NCBI GenBank assembly: GCA_012295275.1 | Contig: CM022674.1 | Coordinates: 13,442,364 to 13,506,363 of the forward strand | Length of the DNA stretch: 64,000 nt | Direction: 5' to 3' | Origin: Chrysomallon squamiferum | Lineage: Eukaryota; Mollusca; Gastropoda; Neomphalida; Peltospiridae | Shown: positions 12,075-24,900 of the stretch, piece after piece | Layout of the letters: every line of letters begins with the position of its first letter | How positions within the stretch are numbered: position 1 is the first letter of the stretch | The notes under the pieces: model-generated | The model's database searches: none | The model's input: only the letters and a program-made list of their open reading frames with translations | What the model was told of the DNA's origin: nothing | Program-made: the position numbers and the translations under genes

Positions 12075-13248
12075 TTTGACTTCAAAGGCATACATAAATA
12101 CTGAATCCAAGGTTAAGATTTTCATATTTGATTTTCCCAGCAGATTTTTATTAATTCATGCACATATGACAACTAACGCTTTGCATGATGGGACCATTAC
12201 AAGACATATCCACCAATGGGAATGAAGGTCATTATTTTACTCTGCAGCTAAATAATTATAGTTCTTGAAATATTCAGATTCAACTGCGATCAAAACCTTA
12301 AGTGAATAATTCTGGCGAAAATTTGTCTTTTCATCAGAATGCAATCTTCTGGGTTGAAATGTTTTGAGCAAAGAAACGATACAGATCCGAAACTGAACGC
12401 TGAGCAGAGTTGCAGGCAAACTGGATGTAACAGACTCCATGAAGCATGGAAGGGTCGTTTGGTTGTGTCTACTTTCCAAAGGACATAAAGGTACCAAATA
12501 AATCAGTCTTTAAATATAATAAAATAAAAGTTTCTTGTTTTAGCCAGCATATTCATATAAGACGTTTGTTATTCTTTTTAACCGATTAGAACCAATGAAT
12601 ATTTTGTGTGTATTTTGCAAAAGACGTTAACGAACAAAATAAATCACTCTTGAAAATATTACGATATTTTAAAAATCATCTTTTAACCAGTTTATTTATG
12701 TTCCACATTTTGGATTATTTCAACCAGTTTTCAGCTTGGGACCTTTAATAACAACTGTAAGTAAGTGTTTAAAATGTAATATTAAATACAATAAAATAAA
12801 AGCTTCGTTTTAGCCACTATGTGATGGCTTAGTTTAAGCAGTCTTTTGCAAAAACAAAAATAAACAGAGTGCGTTATATAATAGTAACAACAACAACATC
12901 ATCAACAACAACAACAACAACAATAATAATTCGTTCAGCTAGGCAACCAAAAAAAAAAAAATGTTGTTCATTTCAGCAGAGAGAAACAAAAAATTATAAA
13001 ACAGTGGTCGAAATTAAATACAGGGTGGCTCTAAAGGGGAATAAGTCTAACAGAAATTAAGGTTTCAAACGCGTAAACTGATGAGTAAAAAGAACAGGAG
13101 GCCCCAAATGGGTGCACTGTTTAGCTAGTTTCTAAATCCTGTCGTACACGATAGGTTCGTGCGCCTCTCTGTAATTACGTTTCACGGAAGTTACGTACGT
13201 AATGATGAGATTAAAAGGCAGATAAATAATTAAGAGTTCGCTGCTTAC
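8581..13248 (-). other. Presumed 5' intron of the TMEM163-like gene
   Basis: This lies between the coding start and a possible 5' UTR exon. Contents: AAC/AAT repeat 8828-8906, CA run 9690-9735, GAA run 10299-10350, a 44-base poly-T at 10935-10978, TTTA run 11158-11193, poly-T and TTTA at 11997-12076. Higher-complexity blocks at 9330-9500 and 11360-11560 have no recognisable coding content. The intron assignment depends on the exon at 13249 being real. Confidence 0.4.
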
Positions 13249-13350
13249 CTGCTGATGTCTATTGTCGGCGACACTCGTGAAAATAAATAAAATATTTTCT
13301 CTGATCGATTTTATATTGACGTCTGCCTCAGCTGCCGTTGTTTACGTTTG
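13249..13350 (-). promoter_or_regulatory. Possible 5' UTR exon and promoter of the TMEM163-like gene
   Basis: On the minus strand a balanced-composition stretch ends in gacatcagcag followed by GTAAGCAGC, a good donor at 13248. It would splice to the acceptor at 8581-8582 just before the ATG exon. The exon's 5' end and the transcription start are not determined; about 13350 is a guess from where composition changes. Confidence 0.4.
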
Positions 13351-13396
13351 GTTTCTGCATTTTATTTTTATTTATTTTTATTATTTTTATTATTTT

Positions 13397-13434
<38 letters not shown>

Positions 13435-13661
13435 TGAATACATGTACAGAGACTAACCAGTTTACATGCATAATTGATCGATGTATTCTAGATATTTTTT
13501 ACATATTCACTTTCTTTAATAGTTAGTTTTATCATTTATAAATTCAATATAATTGTTACATTCTTAATATTAGTCTCAACAACAACAACAACAACAACAA
13601 CAACAGCAACGGTTATTACTGTTGTTACTGCGGTTGTGTTATTGCTATTTATTTATTTATT

Positions 13662-13718
<57 letters not shown>

Positions 13719-14059
13719 TGGTTTCAACTATTGTTATTATTATTATTAATATTAATATCATTTGGCATGTTTTGTCAAGTTGTTTTTATTTTATTTTATT
13801 TTTTTTTTATGTTGGTATAATAATAAATGCATATTGTTCTTTATTTCCTTTTTTTTTCAAATTAAAATAAATTTTTATGTAATATTATATATCAGTGTAG
13901 TACTTTAATCTATACTGAAAGGTGAGTAAGTACATTTTGTTTGTACTGACTAATCTTTTTGGTAATTTCGAATAGCAAATAAATAACAACAAGAACAAAA
14001 CTAGTAAATTAATAAATAAATAAACTAAACATTTTATACAAAAATTACAGTTAGCGTAT

Positions 14060-14112
<53 letters not shown>

Positions 14113-14191
14113 ATATTATAATGCGCCCTTCATTTTTGTGTCGTTGCCAAAAACGATGTAATTGTTAGACGACGCTCCCATGCACAAAGGT

Positions 14192-14288
<97 letters not shown>

Positions 14289-14640
14289 AACATGAAGATG
14301 TTCAAGTGCACAGTCATACTTAATGAGAATTTCCTTCTTAAACAGCTCTGACTAAATATTTGTCAGTTTCCGTCACATACTGAGCTTCATAACTGTTTTT
14401 ATGTGGGCTTTTTTTTTTATAAGTTATAAATAAATCTTATATCCAAATAATTTATAGTAAATGTGTGTTTAAATTCATTTTATTTTATTTATTATATTCC
14501 GGTTAAGAAGAATTATTTTCTCTCACACACACATCCAGACATATATAAACTGAACTTTTTACATTTAGTAAAATACAAATTTAGTAACAAATAAAATACA
14601 GATGCGTAAAATGGATATTTTTAGATCTTTGCCATTACCA
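13351..14640. repeat. Microsatellites between the TMEM163 and TPRG1L starts
   Basis: Poly-T at 13400-13433, AAC/CAA at 13577-13610, TTTA/ATT at 13645-13718, TG run at 14062-14109, CA then GA run at 14191-14286. No gene seen. Confidence 0.85.
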
Positions 14641-15004
14641 TGTGATTTTGTTATTTACTTTTTTTCGAGAGCTCCTTCGCGAAAATGCACATGATCATGA
14701 TGCATGTTTTCTTCGGATAACATCGGGTGAAATGACTGTGTCTTCGGTTTCTTTCCGTATTTTACGTATACTAGTTTGCCGTGTTCGACTGTCTTTAAAG
14801 AACGAAGATAACAATATTTTTATTGCCTAATTTTTGCTAGTTTAGAAATCGAATAACATATTAGTGTATATAAAGTACTGTAAACTGCTGCATAATATTA
14901 TATACAATAAACTCGTTTAGTAAGATTAAGGAGTAAAGAAAATCTGTCAGCTTTCGGGCGTTCTCGGAGAATATCGGAGATCAGAAAACATATTTTCTTT
15001 CAAA
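14641..15004 (+). promoter_or_regulatory. TPRG1L upstream region
   Basis: A less repetitive stretch directly upstream of the TPRG1L ATG, with an atgcacatgatcatgatgca inverted motif near 14683 and no clear TATA box. The start codon context is caaaATGG (A at -3, G at +4). The transcription start is not located. Confidence 0.45.
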
Positions 15005-15295
15005 ATGGCCGACAGCAGTAAGGTAATGGATGTACCATCTACGGTTCAGTTAGAAGATGATAAACCAGTGCAAGAAGGTCAGTTCGTTGGTGCCACGTTA
15101 GAAATTAACGGAGGTGAATCCCCAAAGAAGCCTGATACTGTGCCAGATGTGGGTTTTGAGGAACCAAATCTAAATCGAGCAAGACCAGGCAGTGTCATCG
15201 GTCGCCAGTCGGTAAAATCAACAACAAGCAGAACGTCCATGCGTCCAGGTGTCACTAAATCCGATGTATCTGCTAAAACATATTTCAGTTATAAG
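15005..15295 (+). CDS. TPRG1L exon 1
   Basis: ATG in the strong context caaaATGG, 97 codons (MADSSKVMDV to TYFSYK), phase 0. Donor GTTCGA departs from consensus after position +2. Confidence 0.88.
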
Positions 15296-18052
15296 GTTCG
15301 AATTTGTATTAATTTATATCAATAGAGAAAGAAAATCAGCTTTTTTATGTTGGGTTTGTCACTGTTACTTTCAGGACTGTCAACAGAATAGTGGTACAGG
15401 TAGTGGTGCTAGAAGATTTTACAATCGATCGATTTCGTAATTCTTAAATATATATATATATATATATATATATTAAACATTAACTGTTTATAGGAATGTG
15501 ACTATTTATAAATTTATCATTCTATGTTTCGATACTATGCATATTTGGCACTATTATTACTATTCTTTTAAAAATGCACACGTGTGAGAGTGCGTGCGTG
15601 TATTACTGCGTGTGACATGTTGTTACTTACCGATAATAACTGAGAGAAATCGGGAAACGAAGGAAACAACAATGAGCAGGATTATAAGTATACTATAAGC
15701 TGAATAATTATCACTAATAAATCAACGTAAGACGTATGCTTTTTACAAATTGCAACTAGCAAGTCAGTTATTTCCCCATTTTGAAAATCATATGAATGAA
15801 ATTTTGGAACACAAGGATATTTCTTCTTGTTAATATTGTGTTATTTATTTAGTCATTTATTTATTTATAAATGGTAATTAGATATTACTTCATCTGAATA
15901 ATTCTGGGTTTGTTATCAGTATTTGTGCCTCTTTGGAAAGGTAATCGTGAATTTATTCTGGATAATTATTTTGTAAAAATTTGTCATCAGAAATTATAAA
16001 TTTGTTGAAAGATAATCATAAACCTAAATGAATCAGTCAAAATCAGCATTGTATAGTTATTTTCCCATTAGGGGGTTTCATAAAATAATCACCACACGCA
16101 CTGCATTAACCCATATCACCTACAAATCCTAGTGGAAAATTTAAATTTTAATTGTAATTTGAAAATCCTCATGTACTTACTATGAAAAATACAAGCAGAG
16201 TTATGTAGCCTGCATGCCAGCCCACATCACAAACATGTTTGGAACATTTTCAGCCTGTGGAAGAACATGTTTTGACCAGTTTTGAGAAATTCTGAGTGGT
16301 TACCAAATAATCTACTCTGTTTTTTTTTATAAGCATCGTATCCAATAACACATATAACATTTGAGATGTTAAATTAATTTAATTATATATATGTACATAA
16401 TTTACAAATATTTTAAGCTTTCAATCAGATACAATGTAATGGAATTTCAACCAGTATGAAAAATATATATATCAATAGATTAAATTAAATAAATATTTAT
16501 ATATATATATATATACATATATAATTGTACTACTATTTTAAAGCATAAAAAGTTTGGTTTCAGTCAGTATAAAAAATATAGGTATCAATAGATTAAATAA
16601 ATATTTATATGTATAAAAATATAGGTATCAATAGATCAAATAAATATTTGTATGTATATAATTGTACTAATATTTTAAAACGTTATAAGTTTGTCAACAG
16701 ATTAAATAAAATAAATATTTATATGTATAAATAATATTTCAGGCATAGTAAGTTTTTTTCAAATAATGGATTTGCATTTAAATAAATCATATTTTTTTTT
16801 AGTAGACTCTATTTTCAAAACACAAGTTTATGGACTGTAAATAATTATGTAAAAATGCTAAACAGTATGAATTCATTTTATAATTTTTTCATTTTAATAT
16901 ATTTACACTCAATTCATGAAAAAAAAAAAAAAAAGACTAAGGTAACAAATAACGGATGTTATTTGGGCTGGGCTTTTCAAAAACTATTTTCATGAAACAT
17001 TAATGTTTTGACTATAAACAGTATATCTTGTTTGTCATAAATAAATAAATGTTTAAAATAAATAATGCATATATTGTTCCTTTTGCCTACATGCATATAT
17101 ATATACACTCACAGACACATGCACACAGTGAATTGAATGGGTGCCTTGTGTTGGAGTCTCATCAGCAGAATCTGACAGTTTTGTGAGGTCAAGATTGGAC
17201 TTTGTCCTTCTGCTTCAGTGTGTTCCCGAATATTGTCTAAGTGCAGAGTCTAATCAGATGTACATAAGACAGAGAATATTCAAATCCTAAATCTACATAC
17301 ATACATATAATATGTACATACATACAGACATATAATATACATACAGACAAGACTGACAGACAGAGGTATTTAAATACAGTTTGTATATTCCAGATGATTT
17401 CTAATTATTTCTCATTAAACATAAAACTGTCTTTAACAAACACTTTGACCTGTATGGGTTAAATAACAAAATAAAAAATTTGGTACACTTTAATACTCCA
17501 TTTATTAGAAAATCATTAATAACTAAAATGTTTCAAAATTGTTGGCAAACACAACAAATTGTGTAATGTATATCTGTATAGATATAAATATCTCTCTGCT
17601 TCTCTCTCACTTCCCAAGGTCATTGTGACTGTAGATAGAACAAACTCTATTGATTATTTTAACAGCCGTTGCAGGTAGCATGGACCAGACTTTAAAACTC
17701 TGACATCTAATCTATACTGATAAGAAATATTTATCAGATTAATGTTATGCAAGTCATGAATTTGATGGCAGTTCACATAAAAACGAGTGTGGAATTTTAA
17801 TTTCATCCTTTGTTGTTGTTTTTATTTTTTTAATTTTTTTAATTTTTTTAATTTTTTTAACTTCAATTTTAAAATTGTATGTATACAAGTATGTTAAAGA
17901 ACCTTTTTTTAATTCATGCACAGGATATAGATAAATACATGTAATTTTGTCATGCAGCCCAAATAATGATATATGTTACAAATTAATATTTTTATTTATT
18001 TATTTATTTTATTTATTTTTATTATCACTGTTTTTTTTTAATTTATTGATTC

Positions 18053-18097
<45 letters not shown>

Positions 18098-18130
18098 TTT
18101 TATTATTACTATTACTCTTACAATTAAATA

Positions 18131-18173
<43 letters not shown>

Positions 18174-18483
18174 TGTTTGTTTGTTTATTTTGAGGCATTT
18201 CTTCTGCATTTCAGAAACAAAAAATGAAACTGTAAATTATAGATATATCAGTAAAAATTTAGTAGCTACTCTCATGTACAGATACATACACAAAATCTAA
18301 ATATGTTCATATATTTGTATTAATGTGTGCGTGTGTGTATCAAGTATTACGTTTATAATGATGATTAACATTATCATTATTATTAATAAGATTATCATCA
18401 TTATTAATATCATTATTATCAGCATTAACATCATCATTATTTTTTATTATTTATTATTGTTATTATTATTGTTGTTATTAATG

Positions 18484-18541
<58 letters not shown>

Positions 18542-19501
18542 TACTATTTTTACATTGCAGGATTCAGCGTTTGAGAGTGCAGTGGAGAAATGCAGGGTGA
18601 ACATCAAAGAAGAACTGGATGGACAACTGACAGGGGCGTGGCTTCTCACAGAGTATGAAATAGTTTTATCTTTAAATTTAAAAGCAGTTTGGATATATCT
18701 GTCTGTCTGTTTATCTGTGTGTCTGTTTATCTGTGTATGTGTATAAATAAATATATGTGTGTTTCTATATGTATGAATATATGTGGATATGTATGTATGT
18801 ATTTATGTATGTATATACTTATGTTTGTGTGCATGAGTGTGTGTGTGTGTCGCAGGATTTGCTGATGGAATGTCACTCTCTCCAAACCAAAAACCCCTCT
18901 AAATCAAATACCTCTTTAAACCAGATACCTCTCTAAATCATACACCTTCCAAAACCAACCTTTTACTTGACTGTTAACCTGTTTGAGGAGAAGCATCACC
19001 TTAAATTTTTTTTTTTAAATGTAGATTGAATCATTTGAGTATGATGATAATTAAATAATTTTAAAAAAAATTTCTCTTGTTTCTGTCTAGGATTGACCAC
19101 TGGGATATGGAACATGAGAAGGTTTGCATGCTGACAAACAACTCGCTGATTGTGTGTAAATACAACTTCATCACACAAAGCGTACTGGAGTACAAGCGCA
19201 TCATGTTGCACTGCGTGGACACTGTTGTGGTTGGCGACTTCAAGTATCCAGACTACTCGCTGATGCCGTAAGTTCTGGTTTTAGTGAATGTAGTAAACAA
19301 TGCCGTAAGTTCTGGTTTTAGTGAATTTAGTAAACAATGCCGTAAGTTCTGGGAGAGATTTGAGTTTTGATGTAGAGTGTAGAAACAGGTATTTTGATGA
19401 TGTAAAAATATCCCAGATGTTCACTGAGTATTTTATTTCATTTTGTTTTTTTTTAATTATTATTATCTGTTATGTTTATTCTTTGTTTTTCTTAAATTTT
19501 A

Positions 19502-19535
<34 letters not shown>

Positions 19536-20484
19536 TCTTTATATTTATTTATTTAATGTTTTTTCCATTATTATTTTTTGTCATTGTATTCCTAAATTTT
19601 GAGATTTTTTTTTTTTTTTTATTTTTTTATTTATGTATTTATTCTTTATATATAAATTGTAACATTATTTATTTATTTAATGTTTTATCACTTTTTTTTT
19701 GGGTTATTATATTCCTAAATTTCAAGATTATTATTTTTTTTTTTATTTAGTTGTTTATTTATTTATCTTTATATATAAATTGTAACATTATTTTTTTATT
19801 TAATGTTTTTTCCTTCTTTTTTTTTTGTCATTGTATTCCTAAATTTCAAGATTATTTATTTTTTGTTTATTTATTTATTTATTTATTTCTCTTTATATAT
19901 AAATTGTAACATTATTTGTTTATTTAATGTTTTATCCATTTTTTAATTTTTTTTTTATATTCCTAAATTTCAAGATTATTATTATTATTTTTATTTATCT
20001 TTATACATAAATTGTAACATATTTTATTTTTTAATTTATTTTTTTTAACATTGTATTCCTAAATTTCAAGATTATTTATTTATTTTATTTAATGCTACTC
20101 TTCTTTCTATTTTCATTATTATGTTGTTTTTTTCCCAGAGAGAGGGAACATGGAGGAGTACAACTGAGATGGAATCGAGGTCAAGATTTGTCCTTCAGTC
20201 AGAAATGGAATCCATTTTCCTCCGACATTCCTTACGCGACATTCTGCCACCATCCCCTCATCTACAACCCCAAAGAGACGGAGACCATCACCTACAACGT
20301 CGACGACTTCTTCGAGTCGCTGGTGCAGGCAACAAGCCGATGCTATGACGAAAAACGACCGGGCGAGAAGCTGACAGTGATCGAAGGACCCATTCTGATC
20401 GAGAGTTACGCCAGCCTGTCGAGTATGATATACAACCAGAGCGGTATCGGCTTCTTCCGTGACAGGAATGGAGTCAGTTTCTGA
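15005..20484 (+). CDS. TPRG1L (Mover) homologue, complete, 4 exons
   Basis: Exons 15005-15295, 18561-18652, 19091-19267 and 20139-20484 join in phase into 301 residues (human TPRG1L 272). Residues 1-97 are a poorly conserved, charged, Ser/Thr-rich tail. Residues 98-301 are the hSac2/inositol-phosphatase-like domain of the TPRG1 family, with AWLLTEIDHWDMEHEK, RWNRGQ and SQKWNPFSSDIPYATF blocks matching human GAWLLTEIDHWN and NRWNPWSTNVPYATF. In vertebrates TPRG1L is a presynaptic vesicle-associated protein that tunes release; TPRG1 is its paralogue beside TP63. It converges tail-to-tail on WRAP73, as in human. The exon 1 donor (AAG then GTTCGA) is weak, but phase and homology fit. A molluscan role is not shown by the sequence. 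Confidence 0.96.
15296..18560 (+). other. TPRG1L intron 1
   Basis: AT-rich intron with an AT run at 15446-15472, about four degenerate copies of a unit carrying caatagattaaataaatatt at 16465-16735, one copy of an interspersed repeat at 17141-17270 (listed separately), a 10-bp aattttttta repeat at 17822-17860, and two ATT arrays at about 18055-18172 and 18365-18545. No internal exon was found. Confidence 0.8.
17141..17270 (-). repeat. Interspersed repeat copy A (SINE-like, GT-tailed)
   Basis: The reverse complement matches 35868-35998 over about 130 bp, with shared blocks agactctgcac, tagacaatattcggga, ggacaaagtcca and gacctcacaaa. In the sense of copy B both copies run into a GT-rich tract. 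Two dispersed, diverged, opposite copies suggest an old short retroposon; no tRNA-like head was recognised. Confidence 0.75.
18561..18652 (+). CDS. TPRG1L exon 2
   Basis: Acceptor ttttacattgcag, 92 bases, donor GTATGA. Encodes DSAFESAVEKC and GAWLLTE, the start of the conserved domain. Confidence 0.95.
18653..19090 (+). other. TPRG1L intron 2
   Basis: CTGT and TGTA-type tracts at 18697-18850 and a short direct repeat of the type aaaccagatacctctctaaatc at about 18885-18950. No other signal. Confidence 0.75.
19091..19267 (+). CDS. TPRG1L exon 3
   Basis: Acceptor tctgtctag, 177 bases, donor GTAAGT at 19268. Encodes IDHWDMEHEKVCMLT to YPDYSLMP. The donor and the last exonic bases (atgcc) are repeated twice more downstream. 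Confidence 0.96.
19262..19349 (+). repeat. Triplicated 5' splice site of TPRG1L exon 3 (37-bp unit)
   Basis: The unit atgccgtaagttctgg plus about 21 bases occurs three times, placing GTAAGT at 19268, 19305 and 19342, exactly 37 bp apart. The first is the exon boundary. Each unit repeats the last exonic bases. Use of the second donor would add 37 bases and shift the frame. Confidence 0.95.
19480..20110 (+). repeat. Minisatellite of about 123 bp upstream of the TPRG1L exon 4 acceptor
   Basis: Five copies marked by tattcctaaatttcaagatt at about 19587, 19710, 19834, 19957 and 20053, each with ataaattgtaacattattt and tatttaatgtttt blocks. The last unit runs into the pyrimidine tract of the exon 4 acceptor. 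Confidence 0.85.
20139..20484 (+). CDS. TPRG1L exon 4 (C-terminal)
   Basis: Acceptor ttttttcccag, 346 bases, stop TGA at 20482. Encodes EREHGGVQLRWNRGQ through GIGFFRDRNGVSF. Higher GC than the flanks, as expected for constrained coding sequence. Confidence 0.97.
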
Positions 20485-23400
20485 TTCGTTTTGTATGTAA
20501 AAAGGAAAATACTGTGACTGGTTTTAACAATTTTTAAAAAAAAAATAATGGTAAAAATATCTTTATGAAGGTGAAATAAGAATAACGATGTAATTATTGT
20601 ATTGTTATTTATTATTTTTTTATTATTATTATTATTATTTTAATAATATAATGAAGTTTGTGTTATATTGACATAATGTTGAGATTATTATTATTATTAT
20701 TATTATTTTATTTTTTTTAAAATAATATAACGATGTAAAGTGTTAAATTGACATAGTGATGATATTATTATTATTTCAGATGTTTTTTTGATAACAGTAT
20801 AAAGATGATGACAGTTTTTATTATTAATATTGCATTTTTTTTCTTGTTTTCCACAACAAAAAAAATTAAATTGAAATAACTTAATTAGAAAAAAAAAAAT
20901 CTTTGAAATTAAGTAGATCTAATCCAGACATTTAAAACTGAAAAAAAAAAAAAAAATGAGTTTACATTAATAGAAGAGAATTCTTGTTTATTTTTTATTT
21001 TTTATGGGTATTACAATAATTAGTATTTTGTCTCCATTGTATACTGAAATACGTAAGTACAACCACTTATCAGTAAATTAGTTTTATCAGAAATTTTACT
21101 TGTGATGAAACTGAAACAATCAGTTTTAAAACCATGATTGTTGCCAAGTTCAAAATATTGAGACACAACCAAGAATTATAGACCTTTGAAAACAAATCAA
21201 TAATTATTGATTCACAGGAGATTAGCCTTAATCATCAATAAAGAATCATGATTATATATATATATATTTATAAATGTATATAATTTGTTTTAAGACTGGG
21301 TTTTATTTTAATCAGTCCCTTTATTTATAGATATTTAGTATATTTTTATGGCTTTGTTGTATCCATGATAAATAATTCTAACCAGAAATTTTCTTACTTT
21401 AAGTATTTATTTATTAGCTATATTTAAATATTTGTTGATGTTATTCTTTAAAATCTGTATATTTAAATCATTATAATTACACGGTTAATGTGTAATGTAG
21501 TTATATTTTAAAATTGTGATAACAAAATGTTTTTTCGAATTTCTTGACATTTTTTCCTTTGCTCACCATATTGATTGTATTTATTTTATTTTATTATTAT
21601 CATTTATTTTTGAATTTATTTTCTTTGTAAAAAATCGAAATTTTCATGTTTTTGCCTAATTTTGAGACATAATATGCGTTTGTTCTTTGATGGATTTTTT
21701 TTGGTTGTTGTTATTTAATTATGCTAAAAATAAACTTGTCCAATTCCCACTGAATTTTTTGTACAAAGATGTGATTAAAATAAAATGGTGTATTTTTTTT
21801 TTCTTTATCTCTCTATTGTTTATTTATTTATTTATTTATTTATTTTATTTATTTATTTATTTTATTTTATTATTTAGTTGGTTTTTTTTGGGGGGTTGGC
21901 TTCTGTAATGTACACAAGTAATTAATTTCTTTTAAAACAAATTTTTTAATTTCCAATTAAAAAAGAAACTGAAAAAAAAAAACCATTCTTGTTTTAAATT
22001 TTATTCAGAAAATGTGATATTAAAAGCCGCCCACTTACTTACTTAAAGAGGTGACCTTAATAAACAAGTGCCCTTTAAAAACAGGTGGTCATTATGCAGG
22101 TATTCATACCATAATTAATACATACATTTAGATTTTTATTTATCATTTTCAAAAATCTATTATTATTATTGTTATCATTATATGTTTTTAAAAAAAAATT
22201 ATTTATTATAAATAATGTGAAAATGGTTTGTACAAATTTAAAATGTTTTAATATTCAGGATTTTAACATTTCTGCATAAATGTTTATAAAATTAAACACC
22301 AAATTTAATATGGTTTTTCATTTGCAGCATATAGAAAGTTCAGAATAGAAAATTTTGGACATTAATTACTAACATTTTGAATAAAATATTAATTTATAAT
22401 ATACTGAGTTTGAACACATGATTTCATTTCACATAAAACTAAAATGCATTACACACACATGCATGCACACACGCATACACATTTACATATACTGCAAGAT
22501 TAACAACGCAGCACATATATAATAAAACAAGCCTGTGTACAAAAATTGAAATTTTCAGTATGATTTTTCTCTTAAAAATGCTTGAAACTTTAGTTCTAAT
22601 CCAGTACAATTTGTTATCATGGAAATAAAATTAAATGCTCATAATATATAAATAAATATATTTAAAAAGAACATGAACCTGTTCTGCAATATATTTATAT
22701 TGGCTAATTGAGATTTTACAATTTGTTGTAGATTTTTTTTTAATAGATATGTTAGGATAGTCATCATTATAATATAGATGTAATCACTGTATGCTTCATA
22801 TGTATATGTATGTCACAGGTTGGTATAATGTGTTACATAGTGTGAAAGCACCTTTAGTTACATTTGTTGATGTTTTGTTTGATTTCCTTTAGTGTTTGTA
22901 CGTGTGAAAATTATTTAAAAATTAAATGTAAATACTGTAACATCCTCTATCACATTCATATTATATTCATGTGTAATCATGTACAATTACTCAGATAATT
23001 TTGATAACTTACTTATTTTTATTTAATTATTTTTTACTTTTTTTTAAAAATATTTTATTGTTTTTTTGTGGGTTTTTAAAATTATTTATTATAAAACAAA
23101 ATTCTGTTTATAAATGATTATTTAAAAAAAAATTTGTTGTAATTTCATTGGTTTTAATAATACAGAGTTAGATAATAAAATATATTTCTTTATTGCCTAT
23201 TAAATATATTACATTTTGAACTCTCTCTCTCTCTCTGTTCAGATATTTCTGGTAAAGTTCTTTTTTAATTAAATTTTCAGAACATTTTAAAATTACGTAT
23301 GCTACCAAACTTTAAAGCTGATAGGTCTGTATGTGATAAACATAACCTGATAATTGTAGACATTTTGTGATTTCGGGGAACTGATTGAATGGTATAAATC

Positions 23401-23950
23401 AGTTATGTTGAAATTTGTGAATCAAAATTCCAGTGAAAATATTAGTCCCTTTGTGCAGAAGATTTTCTAAAAATAGTTCACTTCATTTTCACGAATAAAT
23501 TATTTTGAAGAGATAGGAAAATAAATAAATAAATAAATAAATAAATAAATATTAATAATACAATATAATATAACATAATATAATGATATGAAATTAAACA
23601 AAACCACTTAAATAAATAAATAAATAAATAAATAAAAAAAAAAATTAAACTAAATGAAAGTAAATTTAAGTAAATGTATTACTAATATTTGACTAGTATA
23701 GGCAAGTAAAAGCAGTTATTAAGAGAGTTTTGAAACCTCTCTCTTACTACTCATTTAGCAAAAGTTTACAGAATCTAATTCTCAGGAACTACATTTTTCC
23801 TAACAGGAAAATTAATAAATATGTACTTTTATTATTTTTTCTTTTCTTCATATTCTGTGATCTCACTGAAATAAAAAAATTAAAACTTTAAAATAGTTTT
23901 CTTTTCTTGTATAGTTTGTATAGCTGACATTTTGTGAAACTGAATTTGTC

Positions 23951-23986
<36 letters not shown>

Positions 23987-24900
23987 TGCAAATGAAATGT
24001 GTTTCTAGTGAAAAATAATAAATGATTGGTTAATTACTAAACTTCAGTTTGCTTTCTAGACAGGGTAGATTTCAAGACAAATATATATCTTTTTATTTCC
24101 TTTATTTAAAATTGAAAGGTTGCTTTATAGTTTTAATAGTTTATATTAGTCTTAATGTTCTTTTATAATTAATGTTTCTGCACATATATAAATATTCATC
24201 TTTCCATAAATATATATAAATTGATTGTTTAAAAAAAAAAAGTTTGTAAGTAAAATAACAAGCAAGACAAATAAGATCTGACATTAGTTCATTTAACAGT
24301 CTTGTTATTTAATGTAAAATAATTTTGGCACATTTGTTTAAAACTGAACTGTCAATAAAATCACATTTTGAAAATTAATGTCTCTCACCATCTCAGTACC
24401 TTCAGGAATAAACATTAACTAATTGTGTTACTGAAACAGATGTGAACAGTAATTTCATTTGAATTCTATTTGTATAATTCTATACATTCATTATTCTAAA
24501 AATAAATAAATAAAAAAAGAGTGACAATGCCATTAAGAATTAAAATTAAAATGCCTTTATCATTTTTATGTGTATTTTATGTTCTGGTGTAAATGTGCAA
24601 TTGTGTATTTACTGATTTTCTGATTGTGAGTAATCTGTTATATATGTACATGTGTTTTTGTTTGTATGGTATTTATTGTTTGTATGGTTGTTTTTGTCTG
24701 TGTAGATATGTTTAATGCTTTCTTTGTGTATGTGTGTATGTTGTGTGTTAGCATATCTGTGTATGTATGTATGTATGTATGTATGAGTGAATGAGTGTAT
24801 GATTGTATATACACTTTTTTTTTTTTTTTTTGTGTTTGTGATTTTGGAAAACAGCCTTTATGGTTAAAACTTTCTGCAAGAATGGAAAACAACAATAAAT
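20485..24900. other. TPRG1L 3' UTR and downstream intergenic DNA
   Basis: No gene seen. The first canonical AATAAA after the stop is at 21237-21242 and would give a 3' UTR of about 780 bases. The rest is AT-rich, with ATT tracts near 20620-20705, TTTA at 21819-21870, TAAA runs at 23521-23548 and 23611-23633, a TG run at 23953-23985 and a GTAT tract near 24760-24785. Confidence 0.6.
21237..21242 (+). terminator. Candidate TPRG1L poly(A) signal
   Basis: First AATAAA downstream of the TPRG1L stop codon, 753 bases after it. Other AATAAA hexamers occur further down, so the site used is uncertain. Confidence 0.4.
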
